Positions 32,691 to 42,701 of a DNA stretch of 55,096 bases are shown one piece after another (position 1 is the stretch's first letter; each line of letters begins with the position of its first letter). The translations under genes and the position numbers were made by a program. Source of the stretch: Pseudoalteromonas sp. 0303 (lineage in GTDB: Bacteria > Pseudomonadota > Gammaproteobacteria > Enterobacterales > Alteromonadaceae); the NCBI RefSeq assembly GCF_013349995.1, contig NZ_JABVXF010000011.1:1-55096 (forward strand), written 5' to 3'. The notes below the pieces were generated by a model. It was not told where the DNA came from and did no database searches. It saw only the letters and a program-made list of their open reading frames with translations.

Positions 32691-32888
32691 TCATTTACCT
32701 TTTTGTATTTTGGCATAATACGGAATTTTAAACGTTTCATTGCAACTAACGCATGACTTAAAATCGCCACCAATAGAAATAGCATCAATATTACTCTCAT
32801 TCCCACAATGCGGACACGTCACATACAACTCCCTTGCATAAACAACAGACTGATATTTAAGATTAGCTTGATTTGATAAATTGTTCAT
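32691..32888 (-). CDS. Small zinc-ribbon protein (65 aa)
   Basis: The start MNNLSNQANLK at 32888 has an AGAGG site. CPHC near residue 23 and CVSC near 45 form a classic two-knuckle zinc ribbon. It starts just after the 108-aa gene and is likely in one transcript with it. Inference: small nucleic-acid- or protein-binding factor. Confidence 0.6.
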   Translation of the reverse strand: MNNLSNQANLKYQSVVYARELYVTCPHCGNESNIDAISIGGDFKSCVSCNETFKIPYYAKIQKGK

Positions 32889-32901
32889 AAAACCTCTAGA
32901 T

Positions 32902-33228
32902 TCAAAGTGATATAACGACACTGATGTCATTATTCATAGCAATATTTATATCATTTCCCTGAAGCCGAATATCACAGCCTGCAGGGTTTAAAATATCGAG
33001 CAACCCTTTTCGAGCTAATGCATAATCCCCCCAAAAAACAGTCAACCCAGTGTCTGGGTTATCACGATCGAAATGAACTGCAACGACTGCTTTATCTGTT
33101 AGGGTACTCCCCGTAACATTGACAGTGGCCATACACGTAATGACACCTTCTTTGTACGTATCTTTTGATCTAATGTGCGACATTACCGCATAAAAATCGT
33201 TTATCATGGGTACAATGCTTTTTTTCAT
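32902..33228 (-). CDS. Hypothetical protein (108 aa)
   Basis: Begins MKKSIVPMINDFYAVM. The sequence alternates strands and turns (VVAVHFDRDNPDTGLTVFWGDYALARKG, DIRLQGNDINIAMNNDISVVISL), a compact beta-rich domain. There is no membrane segment. It lies between the 419-aa gene and the zinc-ribbon gene on the same strand. Function unknown. Confidence 0.6.
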   Translation of the reverse strand: MKKSIVPMINDFYAVMSHIRSKDTYKEGVITCMATVNVTGSTLTDKAVVAVHFDRDNPDTGLTVFWGDYALARKGLLDILNPAGCDIRLQGNDINIAMNNDISVVISL

Positions 33229-33329
33229 AACTATCTGTGGCTAGGTAAATTTCATTAAACGTACTTATATCGTCATCTGAATTATCTAGCGAAGAAATCT
33301 TTGAAATTGTCCCTTATTATTCCCAGCTA

Positions 33330-34589
33330 CTATGAAATGCACTTCATACGTTTATCGAAGGGTGGATTATTGTCAGTGGCGTTCTTGATAGCTTTAAGCA
33401 CTTCATTAATCGCCTTAAATAGTACATTCTGTATTTCTTTGACAGTCTGATTTTCATCTAAAATACAGTAAGCACCACCAGCTGACTTTGATAGAACGAT
33501 GTAATCCATTGTTTTCTGCGTATTCTTAGCAGAGTCACTTTTTAACTGTATATCGAAATAAGCGAAATGACTCCCTAGTTCAAACTTAAAAAGTGGGTAG
33601 CAACGGCCTAAATCGTTGTGTATTGGCTTTAAAAGTCGGTGACAAGTAAATTCCAAGCCAAGAGTTTTCTTATACCATTCGAAAGACGAGGCGATTTTTT
33701 CAATTGCCTTTCTTTCTAACGTGTTATTTACTGGTAGCCAAGAACGTTTGTTTGCAATTGGTTGAAAATAGGTTAATGCTGGAGCGACTACCCTTTTTGA
33801 TTTAGCCTTCACAAAAGAGATAGAAGATAGTATCAGGAACGGGCCATTTTCAATATTTAGCTCTGAAATCTGGCTTAAGCTTTTAAAAAACTTAAACGAA
33901 CTGATATCTTTTCCCTTCGCTATTTTTTTAGCTAACAAGTGAGTCTCAAGTGACTCTAAACTATCAACTATATCTATTATAAAATAGGGTTCGGCGTGCC
34001 CTTCCAACTCGACGTCACTCAGAAACATTTCCTTAACTTTCAGGAAGTTAATTAATCCGAAAGATAGCTTTTTGGTAATGCCTTTTCCATTAACATATAC
34101 GTCATTAGTCCCTTTATCTAAAATTGCCTTTATATTCGATGAAAAAGTCCTATCTGTGTATGTCTTATTCACATCGCTTTTATCTACCAAGTAAAGCAGC
34201 AACTTTTTCAAGGTGTTCATGCTAGATTTCGTGTCATTATCAAACGAATTGGAGGTGTTTTCGTCAATAAATACAAACTGATTACTTCTTGTCCGTTTAA
34301 CGTTTGTATTTGTACTTATTTTGCTAGGCACGTAGTGAAACGGGCAGTTTTCAGTGTGCGTTCCATAACGGGTTAGATTTACTAGTGAATAATGACTGCC
34401 ATTTCTCCTAACCGTCATTATGGGTGGCTGTCCATCTGAACAATCACAAGCTACCCAGTATTTTTTATGCATCTTCCTTAATGTGTCTTGGCATGTACGA
34501 AGGTCAGACCGTGCATTTCTTAATGTAGGTATAGCTATGGTTGGATCAAAAACTTTTTCGCTGACATTACCTTTTAACCTTAATTCCAT
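33330..34589 (-). CDS. Hypothetical protein with a metal-binding N-terminus (419 aa)
   Basis: The first 90 residues hold CQDTL, ACDCSDG and HTENCPFH, a cysteine/histidine set that suggests zinc binding, as in proteins that recognise DNA or RNA. The rest is lysine-rich and alpha/beta. The N-terminal layout (metal site, then a long unassigned body) is faintly like that of the CoiA-like protein at 21767 and of plasmid proteins of unknown function (DUF1173 type), but I cannot assign it. It stands between the pilus operon and the small genes, with 148 bases separating it from the pilus operon end. Confidence 0.6.
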   Translation of the reverse strand: MELRLKGNVSEKVFDPTIAIPTLRNARSDLRTCQDTLRKMHKKYWVACDCSDGQPPIMTVRRNGSHYSLVNLTRYGTHTENCPFHYVPSKISTNTNVKRTRSNQFVFIDENTSNSFDNDTKSSMNTLKKLLLYLVDKSDVNKTYTDRTFSSNIKAILDKGTNDVYVNGKGITKKLSFGLINFLKVKEMFLSDVELEGHAEPYFIIDIVDSLESLETHLLAKKIAKGKDISSFKFFKSLSQISELNIENGPFLILSSISFVKAKSKRVVAPALTYFQPIANKRSWLPVNNTLERKAIEKIASSFEWYKKTLGLEFTCHRLLKPIHNDLGRCYPLFKFELGSHFAYFDIQLKSDSAKNTQKTMDYIVLSKSAGGAYCILDENQTVKEIQNVLFKAINEVLKAIKNATDNNPPFDKRMKCIS

Positions 34590-34737
34590 ATCTACCTCTC
34601 GGTCTTGTTCTGCATTCTTTTCAGTTAACTATAGTAATAACCGTTATAGGCACTGCTTTATGACATATGTTTTTTATGCATCGTTCCAAAACATTGAGCT
34701 ATGCACAGATTTATTATGTTGATTTAGTAAGTTACAA

Positions 34738-35859
34738 CTATTGTTGGGTTGGTTTTTTTTCTATATCTAAAAAACTAACAGGGGAAACTGTTAAGTCATT
34801 AGTAATAAATCTTTCCTCACCAGATAAAATATTAACTTCAATCCAACTATCTTGATTTATATAATATGCTGTAGAAGCATTTACACTTATTTTTTCGAGG
34901 CCATCCATAACAACATTCCCAACAACATAATTTGAGATTGCATTGGACATAGCAGCACCTAATGACGAGGTGTTCGTTGTAAATGATCCATAATAATACC
35001 CAACTCTAACACCGGTCCCTTGCCATGAATCGGAGAAGTAATAGTTAATTGTTGCTGATGTTCTAACACCAGTACTATAGATACACTCCGGTTGACTACA
35101 TGTTTCAAATTCAAACCAGTTAGCGCGTTGAAACTGATAGCTGGATGTTACAGAGCTACCAAATACGTCATTGAATGAAGGCGGAATTGACAGAGATACT
35201 TCAGGTGTCATATACACACGCATTGTGCGCATTACTGAATCATCATTTTTGTTGTAGGATATGGTCGAAGTTAAAAAAGTATCAGTTAAAATATCAGGTG
35301 GAACTTCAGTTTCGCATATACCTTTCGTAGAAGTTGAATAATTGTAATATGCTGGAGTTCCAGAATAACGAGTAGCTAAATAATCTAAATAACAATGATT
35401 AACCCTACAGTTAACCCCAGGCCCATCACAGCCCAAACTAACTTCGCTCCTTAAGTAAAATTCATTCATTGTTGATAATGGCGCAGGTTTATCAAGTATC
35501 CCCTCGGTACTAGTAATATCAAACGTTTCATTAAACTTGTCAGATGTCACAGAAAGATATCCCCCTAATTCGTTAGAAAAGATATAAAAAGTTCCGTCGC
35601 TCATTTCAATAGCTTCACTCCACCCAGCAGAGTCCTCAATGTTGCTAACGACCATTATGTTAGCTGTTCGACCCTGTGAGCTCCTATTTGTATTTTTCGT
35701 ATTTAAGTTAACAATATACTCAGAACCACTATTTCGCTTTAATGTAATCTGACCATCTTTAACATATGCACTACTATTTTTAACCCAAATAGGTTCATTG
35801 GCTAAAACTGGTAATGAAAATGCAAGTAAAATATAAAAACAATAATTAGTTAAACTCAT
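34738..35859 (-). CDS. Secreted protein at the end of the pilus operon, possible adhesin (373 aa)
   Basis: The start MSLTNYCFYILLAF at 35859 has a GGAGAGG site; the signal peptide ends near VLANE. The mature protein is rich in Ser, Thr, Tyr and Asn and beta-like, with cysteine pairs (SLGCDGPGVNCRVNHC, FETCSQPEC), typical of exported surface proteins. In IncI plasmids the last pil gene product, PilV, is the tip adhesin. The sequence here is not recognisably PilV, so the adhesin idea rests on position and composition. It overlaps the previous gene by 14 bases. Confidence 0.6.
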   Translation of the reverse strand: MSLTNYCFYILLAFSLPVLANEPIWVKNSSAYVKDGQITLKRNSGSEYIVNLNTKNTNRSSQGRTANIMVVSNIEDSAGWSEAIEMSDGTFYIFSNELGGYLSVTSDKFNETFDITSTEGILDKPAPLSTMNEFYLRSEVSLGCDGPGVNCRVNHCYLDYLATRYSGTPAYYNYSTSTKGICETEVPPDILTDTFLTSTISYNKNDDSVMRTMRVYMTPEVSLSIPPSFNDVFGSSVTSSYQFQRANWFEFETCSQPECIYSTGVRTSATINYYFSDSWQGTGVRVGYYYGSFTTNTSSLGAAMSNAISNYVVGNVVMDGLEKISVNASTAYYINQDSWIEVNILSGEERFITNDLTVSPVSFLDIEKKPTQQ

Positions 35860-36454
35860 AATTCTCGACCTCTCCATTAAATACATTCCACCAGTAAGTA
35901 GCCATCATTCGGTCAACGATACTAGTCGGTGGATTAGGGTGTGCATGTGCTAATTTTCTTTCAATTAGCAATAAATTTAACGGTGTGCCATCACGCAAAC
36001 GAACAACATACATATAGTCTCCATCTACTAAATATGAATCCATCAGAACATGTTGGTACTTATAACCATTCAGGAACTCAGCAACACCTACTGGGTCATC
36101 TATAATTAAATCTGCGAGAACAGCCTCTACGTGAGTATCTTCAGAATAGGTATCAATCAGTACCCCACCCACTCTAGTTACACCCAGAACAATTCCACCC
36201 GACTCATCAACCGGTTGATAACTTGAACTTCCACTTAAAAGCGCAACAAAGCCATCTTCAGAATGAAGAAATGCGCGTATATCCCAGTGTATTGCTTCTT
36301 TCAATGCTGTTAGCTTGGTTGGGACTAAAGCATTTTGTAGGCTCGGTGACGACATAACCACAGCTGCAATTGAAAATACAACTAGTGATATACAAAAAAG
36401 CGATATCATCCACTTAGGAAAGATTATCTGCAATCGATACATTAATTCACGCAT
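35846..36454 (-). CDS. Membrane-anchored pilus-operon protein (202 aa)
   Basis: The start at 36454 shares its A with the stop of the preceding gene (TAATG), and an AAGGTG site lies six bases upstream. One membrane segment lies near residues 15-36. The exported part ends with GDYMYVVRLRDGTPLNLLLIERKLAHA, followed by helices, a pattern that weakly recalls the second half of the SNase fold; catalytic residues are not evident. Translational coupling on both sides places it in the pilus assembly set. Function unknown. Confidence 0.6.
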   Translation of the reverse strand: MRELMYRLQIIFPKWMISLFCISLVVFSIAAVVMSSPSLQNALVPTKLTALKEAIHWDIRAFLHSEDGFVALLSGSSSYQPVDESGGIVLGVTRVGGVLIDTYSEDTHVEAVLADLIIDDPVGVAEFLNGYKYQHVLMDSYLVDGDYMYVVRLRDGTPLNLLLIERKLAHAHPNPPTSIVDRMMATYWWNVFNGEVENYEFN

Positions 36455-37023
36455 TAATTCACCTTTAACGCGAACCATTTACCGTTCACGCTTACTATAA
36501 CTTTATTGTTTTGTGCTTTTATTAGTACCGGTTTAAAAGTGCCTTTACTTGTAACAACGGGGGTGTCTAATGTTTCTTTCCAGGTGTAATACGCACCGTT
36601 AATGAACGCCCCATCGTCCTCTATTCCTGTTGCGTATAAAGTGCGATTGACATAATAATCAAGCGGGGTTTGAGGTTTTGGTGGTGTTTTTTTCTCTACT
36701 TTTTTAACTTCTACAGGCTTTGGCTTTTCAATAATTATTTCAGGCTCATTTTCAACAAATAGAGTGGCATCTAAGTCATCATTTAGATCACTACTTTTAT
36801 CAAAATTAGCATCTAAGTAATACGTGTTCTCAGATACATCTACCGTTGAGCTGAAGCCTGAAATTGAGTTACTGCCTATTACCGTTGTTGACTGTACATC
36901 AAGCGCCCGACTTATCATCCACTGCTCAGAGAGCCTAAACAAGCCAACAAACAATACTATTACAATTGAAAACTGAATTGGTGGACTCATTGTGCGCCAA
37001 TGTTGTGAAAGGCTTTTAATCAT
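36454..37023 (-). CDS. pilP-like: PilP/GspC-like inner-membrane pilus protein (189 aa)
   Basis: A membrane segment near residues 15-33 is followed by a polar linker with a proline/lysine-rich stretch (IEKPKPVEVKKVEKK) and a small C-terminal beta domain (GAFINGAYYTWKETLD ... NNKVIVSVNGKWFALKVN). This is the layout of PilP and GspC, which link the inner-membrane platform to the secretin. It starts in an ATGA overlap with the previous gene and has a GGGAG site. Identity is by layout, so moderate. Confidence 0.65.
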   Translation of the reverse strand: MIKSLSQHWRTMSPPIQFSIVIVLFVGLFRLSEQWMISRALDVQSTTVIGSNSISGFSSTVDVSENTYYLDANFDKSSDLNDDLDATLFVENEPEIIIEKPKPVEVKKVEKKTPPKPQTPLDYYVNRTLYATGIEDDGAFINGAYYTWKETLDTPVVTSKGTFKPVLIKAQNNKVIVSVNGKWFALKVN

Positions 37024-37571
37024 GATTTACTCCCTTCCTTTAGATACACGCACAAATCATAGAAGTTTACTTTTATACCGTTTTCAATACTTGTAACGGT
37101 ATATTGATCAAAGTCAGTACCGGCTCTTTGCTCTATTTCACGCATAGCTGATACAACGAGGCCTATACTTTGCCCTTTTGCTTCGTAACCGGCATAACCC
37201 TGCCCAAAGCAAACCTTTCTCAAACCAAGCGGTACTTGCTCCCCCCCGATCGTGCTCACAATACTTTCATTCTTAGATATATTTGGTACATCGCGAGTAG
37301 GGATAAGTGATGTACTTTTGATATTTAGTTGTTTAGATAAAGACACTCTGTCACTGTCACCCACACTGTCATATGCGCCTTCCCACTGAGACATTACAGT
37401 TTGCTCAAGTGAATGTAACTTGTCGCTATAACGCTTAGATTCGCTATTGATTGCTGCTTGCTGCTTAATTAACCCTTCCCAAATGGGCTTTATATTTTTG
37501 ATGTAGTTTACAACAATCGAAATGGACACAAGTAATCCTGCTAAAATAATAAAAACCCGAATATTAACCAT
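37020..37571 (-). CDS. Inner-membrane pilus assembly protein (183 aa)
   Basis: The start MVNIRVFIILAG at 37571 has a GAGG site six bases upstream. The N-terminal membrane segment (residues 4-22) is followed by a coiled coil (INSESKRYSDKLHSLEQTV) and a globular periplasmic domain with two cysteines (KVCFGQ, DLCVYL). This is the layout of PilO-type alignment proteins of type IVa pili, not of IncI PilO. It overlaps both neighbouring genes. Role inferred: part of the inner-membrane platform. Confidence 0.6.
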   Translation of the reverse strand: MVNIRVFIILAGLLVSISIVVNYIKNIKPIWEGLIKQQAAINSESKRYSDKLHSLEQTVMSQWEGAYDSVGDSDRVSLSKQLNIKSTSLIPTRDVPNISKNESIVSTIGGEQVPLGLRKVCFGQGYAGYEAKGQSIGLVVSAMREIEQRAGTDFDQYTVTSIENGIKVNFYDLCVYLKEGSKS

Positions 37572-38880
37572 TTGAAACCTCATCACTCATTCGTCTATCA
37601 CTAAAGCGACCTACGAACTCAACTCTGTAATATTCACGGCCTTTTGAAGTATATTCACGTGGATTACCAGGCGTGATAAATTCATCAGTTACATCTGCAA
37701 GAGCACTACCTAACGCTCTATAAACAACATCAATAGACTCACCTTCCCCCATTAATGATGATTTCATGATAAGAAGCTCTAAACTGAAATGATAATTTGG
37801 TAGATTATTTCGTGATTTTGTTTCCCTACTATAATCAATCGTTTTCACGACTATCCTAGAAGGGTATTGTGAGGCAGCGCTACCTACAGCACGAATAAGC
37901 AACTCTAAATTGTCTGTATCAAGTTTTTTAGCTGCTTGCTGTCTTAGGTGTGTATCTCTCGCTTCCCAGATTGCAACTTGAGAGCTGTTACGCCCCTGAT
38001 TGTCCAAACCATCCACTTGCTCACTCAACGTGATGTATTTTTGTCTCTCTGCTTCAAACCGTTTGCTATAAAGCTTATCAGCAGCCAATACGAACGCAGG
38101 CCCAATAAAAACAGAAAGCATCGTCAAAACAACAACACCTATCGAGGCTTTTGTATTAGCATTTTTAGTATCAAGTAAAGGGAGCTCTACAGCGCTTTTT
38201 AATAGATCGGATTCAGGAAGTTGAAAAAGTCTTTCGCGCAACAAACTCGGCCAAACATCTACGTCTTCCAATCCAAGTACGCTATCACTATAGATATATG
38301 CATTATGGTTAACAGTGGACATGGCAAGTTTGTAATTATCTAGTGCATCATAGAACTCTGTAAGAAATGCATTTCGATGTTTTGGTAGCCCCTTGTATGA
38401 GCGAAGGGCAGCCACTTTTTTATTTGTTACTGTCCATACTTCAACATTAACTGTTGGATGAGACTTTGAAGGAACTGCGTGACATAAGATAAAATTATTT
38501 TCCGTTTTAGAAATAACATCTATGCGTTTAGCTAACCCGACCGATGCTATAACTGCTGATTTTTTATCTTTAAACTCATCCTTTCTGATAAATTGCTTAT
38601 AGTAACCGTAAGTAGAGCCGGTCTTCTTCTTGTCGAAGATGCTAGTTAAATCCTGCCAAGCATACATAAGTACGCTAATATCTCGGTTTTGACCTAAAAT
38701 ATTACGCATGTGTTTTTGCTTAAGAGGTAGAGCCCCTTGCTCAATAAACCCTTCATGCGTTTGAAACCCTTTTTTTGATGCTGAAAATTCTGTAATAACA
38801 CTTTCACCACCAAGCATTGCACCTGCTTTAACAGCCTGCTTTTTCTTTGAAGGAATAAAACTAAATAATTTAGAGAGCAT
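37564..38880 (-). CDS. pilO: PilO-like pilus assembly platform protein (438 aa)
   Basis: The start MLSKLFSFIPSKKKQ at 38880 has a perfect GGAGG site; the frame is open further upstream. The N-terminal 230 residues are soluble and cytoplasmic. A membrane segment follows near residues 240-262 (ASIGVVVLTMLSVFIGPAFVL), then a coiled coil and a periplasmic domain. This architecture and size match IncI-type PilO, which anchors the assembly platform. It overlaps PilR by 11 bases. Confidence 0.7.
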   Translation of the reverse strand: MLSKLFSFIPSKKKQAVKAGAMLGGESVITEFSASKKGFQTHEGFIEQGALPLKQKHMRNILGQNRDISVLMYAWQDLTSIFDKKKTGSTYGYYKQFIRKDEFKDKKSAVIASVGLAKRIDVISKTENNFILCHAVPSKSHPTVNVEVWTVTNKKVAALRSYKGLPKHRNAFLTEFYDALDNYKLAMSTVNHNAYIYSDSVLGLEDVDVWPSLLRERLFQLPESDLLKSAVELPLLDTKNANTKASIGVVVLTMLSVFIGPAFVLAADKLYSKRFEAERQKYITLSEQVDGLDNQGRNSSQVAIWEARDTHLRQQAAKKLDTDNLELLIRAVGSAASQYPSRIVVKTIDYSRETKSRNNLPNYHFSLELLIMKSSLMGEGESIDVVYRALGSALADVTDEFITPGNPREYTSKGREYYRVEFVGRFSDRRMSDEVSNG

Positions 38881-39901
38881 TGCTACCTCCATATATATTA
38901 CTGAATAGCTTGAAGACAATAAAACCTACTGGAAGCGCAACGAGGATAAGAGAAAGCGCTTCTACAATTGGCTTAGTTGACTCAACTGCCGCCTCATATT
39001 CTTCAATGAAAGTGTCAGCTGCATCGCTCATTTTTTCATCCCAATCACCAGACGAACCCGCTGCATTGACATATGAAAGGTATAAAGGTGGTAAATCAGT
39101 GCGCTCATCATCCTTATCCCACCCTTCTGCTGAAGTCGCGACTGACCAATCTTTACCTGTACCAACATCAACAAAGATTTTATCTATTGCCGCTGCGTTA
39201 TGGTCATTTAAGACTGACTGAAGGGATTCTTTAATTTCGAGTATTGGAATGCCTGATCTTGCCATTAGAGATGTAAAGCGACACCAAGTACCTATTTGGC
39301 TCATATTCATTAGTGAGCCAAAGACCGGTATTTTCCCAACAAACAGACCAACGAATGAAGCAACAGATTTAGAGCCCATTAACTTCACCAAAATAAACGC
39401 CACGGTGAGCATGACTACAGGGTACGACCACGCATTTTCTCTGACAAAAGCCCCTACAGTGCCCATTGCCTGCAAAAAAACATCATTATTTTGATCCCGT
39501 TGCGCAAGTTGTGAAAAAATACCTTGCGCAAGAAACATCACAACCCCCACCAGCACGACTAAACTGACCATTGGCATACCCAAAGACTTTTTCATCTGTC
39601 TTTTGGTCAGTCGCTGAAATTTTGCAATTTTTGATAGTTCCTTAAATGCCTCTTCTAATCGTCCAGCTTCCTCGTTAGCGCGAATTATTGATATTGTTTT
39701 AATATCGAATAAACTTGTTCTCTCAACCCCTGCGGATAAAGTACCTCCGTTATCGACAACTTCTTTAACGATTGTGAACTCTTCCCTGTACTTTTGTTTA
39801 CCGTTGAAAACCATCGCATTAATGGCATGCTTAACACCATTCGCTTTGATGTTTGCCGCTAGAAGCGCGTAGACGTCCGGTTGATCATCAACACTAATCA
39901 T
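38870..39901 (-). CDS. pilR: PilR, GspF/PilC-type inner-membrane platform protein (343 aa)
   Basis: The start MISVDDQPDVYALL at 39901 follows a GGTGGGG site and lies just past the PilQ stop. Membrane segments lie near residues 120-140, 165-182 and 315-340, with two cytoplasmic domains between (KRQMKKSLGMP; FTSLMARSGIPILEIKESL), the usual GspF fold with its repeated domain. It docks the PilQ ATPase to the membrane. It sits directly between pilQ and pilO. Confidence 0.85.
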   Translation of the reverse strand: MISVDDQPDVYALLAANIKANGVKHAINAMVFNGKQKYREEFTIVKEVVDNGGTLSAGVERTSLFDIKTISIIRANEEAGRLEEAFKELSKIAKFQRLTKRQMKKSLGMPMVSLVVLVGVVMFLAQGIFSQLAQRDQNNDVFLQAMGTVGAFVRENAWSYPVVMLTVAFILVKLMGSKSVASFVGLFVGKIPVFGSLMNMSQIGTWCRFTSLMARSGIPILEIKESLQSVLNDHNAAAIDKIFVDVGTGKDWSVATSAEGWDKDDERTDLPPLYLSYVNAAGSSGDWDEKMSDAADTFIEEYEAAVESTKPIVEALSLILVALPVGFIVFKLFSNIYGGSNAL

Positions 39902-39905
39902 ATAA

Positions 39906-41891
39906 TTACCCCACCTCATTAAGCAGTGACTGTATTGACACATCACCACGCTCTAAACCATCTAGAATGCTATCGCGCATATCAACATCCGGGTTTTCTG
40001 TAACCCGCGAAAAACGAGTTGAGTCTCTAAAGTCAAGAAGCTGCATTTTTCGTTCACGGTTTAATGTAAAAACACCAAAAACAGGTACTCGACCACTCAC
40101 GCATTTTCCGCTGCATTCTGAGCAAACCTCGCTGTTGGTAGATACACCGCTAGATATCATTACTTGCATCGTAGATAGACGGTCAACTTGCTTATTGCTT
40201 AAAGTGTATTTTTCTTTTAAACCAGCAATTTGAGATTCGGTAACGCCTTTTAGTGCACTGCATTTTTTGCATGGAGATGCAAGCAAGTTGGTATTAAAAA
40301 TACACGTTAATGAAGAAAAGAATTGCACTAAATTGGCAGGACTGGACTCTAACTTCGCAGCTAAACGAATAAGGCCATCTTCAGCTGATGTTGAGTGAAA
40401 TGTCGCAAATGTTTTATGGCCTGAACTCGCGATATCCCCAGCGAAAATAGCAGTCATAGTGTCACGAACCTCACCAATGAAAACTTTATCTGGATCTTGA
40501 CGTAGAAAAGAACGCAATATGCCTTGCCTGACAGTTAATTCATCAAGCTCCCCTTTTTCAATCTTCATCCTTGCAGCATCTGTTAACTGTATCTGAACCA
40601 AACCCTGGGATACTTGCTCGATAGGATCTTCAAAAGACAAGATGCTTTCAGTCCCGCGACTTAGCTTGGTTTGTTTATCAAGTATCGCCCCCATTAACGT
40701 ACTTTTACCTGAACCTGTTGGGCCAGCTGCAAGGACCAATCCATGATCAGCTTTTAATACGCGGTCTATGTGCTCGATGATGTTTTTCGGTACATTTAAA
40801 TCGGCAAGTGAGGCGGTAAAATCTTTGATTTCCCATATACGTAAAACAACCCGAACCAACTCCTTCCCTGACGCATCCTTTACCCCCAACGGCGCGAATT
40901 CAGGGCGCATTTTTATCCGCATAACACCCGTTTTGTTTTCGTAATCAAACGCCATTCCTAAAACGGGTCTAGTGATAGTCCGACCAACTTCACCAGCCTC
41001 ACTCGCAGAGTGAAGATAGCTCACCATTTCTCTAAACGTTGAATGCTTTATATTTAATTTCGCAGCTGATTTATGCTCTGCCACGTTGGATAATTTTCCA
41101 TCGACGCGGATCTTGATTGAAACACTATCATCATTAGGCAAAATAGAAGGATCACAGTGTATATCTGTACCACCTAACTTAATTGCCTCGTTAAATAATG
41201 CAGCCCAATTTTTAGCTGTACTGTGTTGGTTCAAGTCTTGTTCGTATAACGTTTTTGAGCCATTTTCGGTAGTGGAATTACCTGATGAACTTCCTAGTTC
41301 AGAAATAATCGTGTCTTCTTCTGTTAAAAAGTAATACGTATTATCTTCACCGAATGACTCTGCAACATTGCGAATACGTGAACGGACCTGCGGGCCTAGT
41401 TGCATGAACTCTTTAAGCTTTTCTTCAGTGCCAAATCCAATATACAAAGCTTTCCGCTCATTGATATTGCATACGAATGGAATACAAACAGACGACTTAC
41501 ACTCATCAACAAAGTCTGGATCACTTAATTCAGGAATCACTTCGAGGGATAACTGTCTAATCTGTGGCATAGAAGCTAAATAAGGAAGCTCTAACAAGAC
41601 AGAAAGCACTTTATTCTTTGCATCTTGAATTACTTTTTCGTTAGGTGTTTGCTCGAATATCCATCGGGCAAATGGGCGTCGAGCGTTTTTGTCAACCTTC
41701 AAATGGTCTTCTAAAAACTGATCGCGCCTTTGTTCGTTTAACAGGCCTTTTTGAATAAATACATCACCAGTTTTTAGATTTTCAGCGTTAATGCGTTCTA
41801 AAAAATTAATTTGCTCTTGCATAAAATCAGGCAAAAAATGAAACTCTTGAAAGCCCCACCTCAACACGCATTCATTAAAAAAATCTGTCAT
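39906..41891 (-). CDS. pilQ: PilQ, type IV pilus assembly ATPase (661 aa)
   Basis: The ATPase drives pilin addition at the inner membrane. Seen: Walker A AAGPTGSGKST near residue 393, the aspartate box region (SFEDPIEQ) near 420, Walker B-like FIGEVRDTMT near 470, and the histidine box (TFATFHSTS) near 492. A C-terminal zinc-binding set (CKKCSALKG near 544; CSECSGKC near 590) is typical of GspE/PilB. The first 200 residues are the N-terminal helical and GspE-N-type region. The ATG comes three bases after the previous stop. No retraction ATPase is visible. Confidence 0.9.
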   Translation of the reverse strand: MTDFFNECVLRWGFQEFHFLPDFMQEQINFLERINAENLKTGDVFIQKGLLNEQRRDQFLEDHLKVDKNARRPFARWIFEQTPNEKVIQDAKNKVLSVLLELPYLASMPQIRQLSLEVIPELSDPDFVDECKSSVCIPFVCNINERKALYIGFGTEEKLKEFMQLGPQVRSRIRNVAESFGEDNTYYFLTEEDTIISELGSSSGNSTTENGSKTLYEQDLNQHSTAKNWAALFNEAIKLGGTDIHCDPSILPNDDSVSIKIRVDGKLSNVAEHKSAAKLNIKHSTFREMVSYLHSASEAGEVGRTITRPVLGMAFDYENKTGVMRIKMRPEFAPLGVKDASGKELVRVVLRIWEIKDFTASLADLNVPKNIIEHIDRVLKADHGLVLAAGPTGSGKSTLMGAILDKQTKLSRGTESILSFEDPIEQVSQGLVQIQLTDAARMKIEKGELDELTVRQGILRSFLRQDPDKVFIGEVRDTMTAIFAGDIASSGHKTFATFHSTSAEDGLIRLAAKLESSPANLVQFFSSLTCIFNTNLLASPCKKCSALKGVTESQIAGLKEKYTLSNKQVDRLSTMQVMISSGVSTNSEVCSECSGKCVSGRVPVFGVFTLNRERKMQLLDFRDSTRFSRVTENPDVDMRDSILDGLERGDVSIQSLLNEVG

Positions 41892-41894
41892 TTA

Positions 41895-42698
41895 TTAATC
41901 TGCTTTAGTCATGATATGTGAAAAGATAAGAAATGAATCACCCGCAGAGTCCTTTATGTTAGCTGACTCAACGTATACAGCTGCCTGTGAATCAGACAAC
42001 ACTTGATACATTACGGGTGTTCCATCGAGTGCGTATAAATCACTGCAAGTTAAAGCAGCGCCATCAAATTCAAACACGCCGGAACACATTGGGAAACTTC
42101 CCACATACCCAACGGCATCCACTAAACTTATAGTGTCGTCAGGCGCAAGGTTTTGGCCAGCTGACGTAGTCAACGGTAGCGAGTTTGATGAGTAAACTAA
42201 TCGCTGCACTGTTTCATCCAACGATTTATAAATACGCGTTCGTAAATTTGATAATGTTGAAATAGAGGTGGTTTGGTACCAATAAACATCTTTTGGTGGT
42301 TTGTAATCACCTTGTTCTGAAAATGCACTAGTGCCAATTTGATTGTTATCAAGCACATCATCATCAGCATAATTACTGTCAAAGCGTTTATGCCAAACAA
42401 GCGCTTTAGAATAAACTATCCCAACATCATCTTGTCTAGATGAAGCTACACCGATTCTATCAATGTTTAATGACTTTAACGGTGCATTACCTGTGTAATC
42501 TGCCAATTCTAAAAGCGTGACCGGCGCTATGTATTCATTGCTAATATATCGCTCAACTGCACGAGACACCTCAATCAATTCTGATTGAAATGATTGTTCG
42601 TACAAATCACTTACTCGCGTTTCAACTCGATATTGAATTGTCATTCCGAGTGTAGAAATGAAGCCAAAAAATACAATGAACATCATAGCCACCGGCAT
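41895..42698 (-). CDS. Membrane-anchored minor pilin-like protein (267 aa)
   Basis: Residues 3-21 are a hydrophobic anchor (VAMMFIVFFGFISTLGM), followed by a long helix (SDLYEQSFQSELIEVSRAVERYI) and a globular part with two close cysteines (FPMCSGV, LTCSDL). The helix-then-globule layout is pilin-like. The leader lacks the G-F-T/S-L-x-E cleavage motif seen in the two neighbours. It starts three bases after the pilS stop. Inference: minor pilin or pseudopilin-like assembly factor that is not processed in the usual way. Confidence 0.6.
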   Translation of the reverse strand: MPVAMMFIVFFGFISTLGMTIQYRVETRVSDLYEQSFQSELIEVSRAVERYISNEYIAPVTLLELADYTGNAPLKSLNIDRIGVASSRQDDVGIVYSKALVWHKRFDSNYADDDVLDNNQIGTSAFSEQGDYKPPKDVYWYQTTSISTLSNLRTRIYKSLDETVQRLVYSSNSLPLTTSAGQNLAPDDTISLVDAVGYVGSFPMCSGVFEFDGAALTCSDLYALDGTPVMYQVLSDSQAAVYVESANIKDSAGDSFLIFSHIMTKAD

Positions 42699-42701
42699 AT
42701 A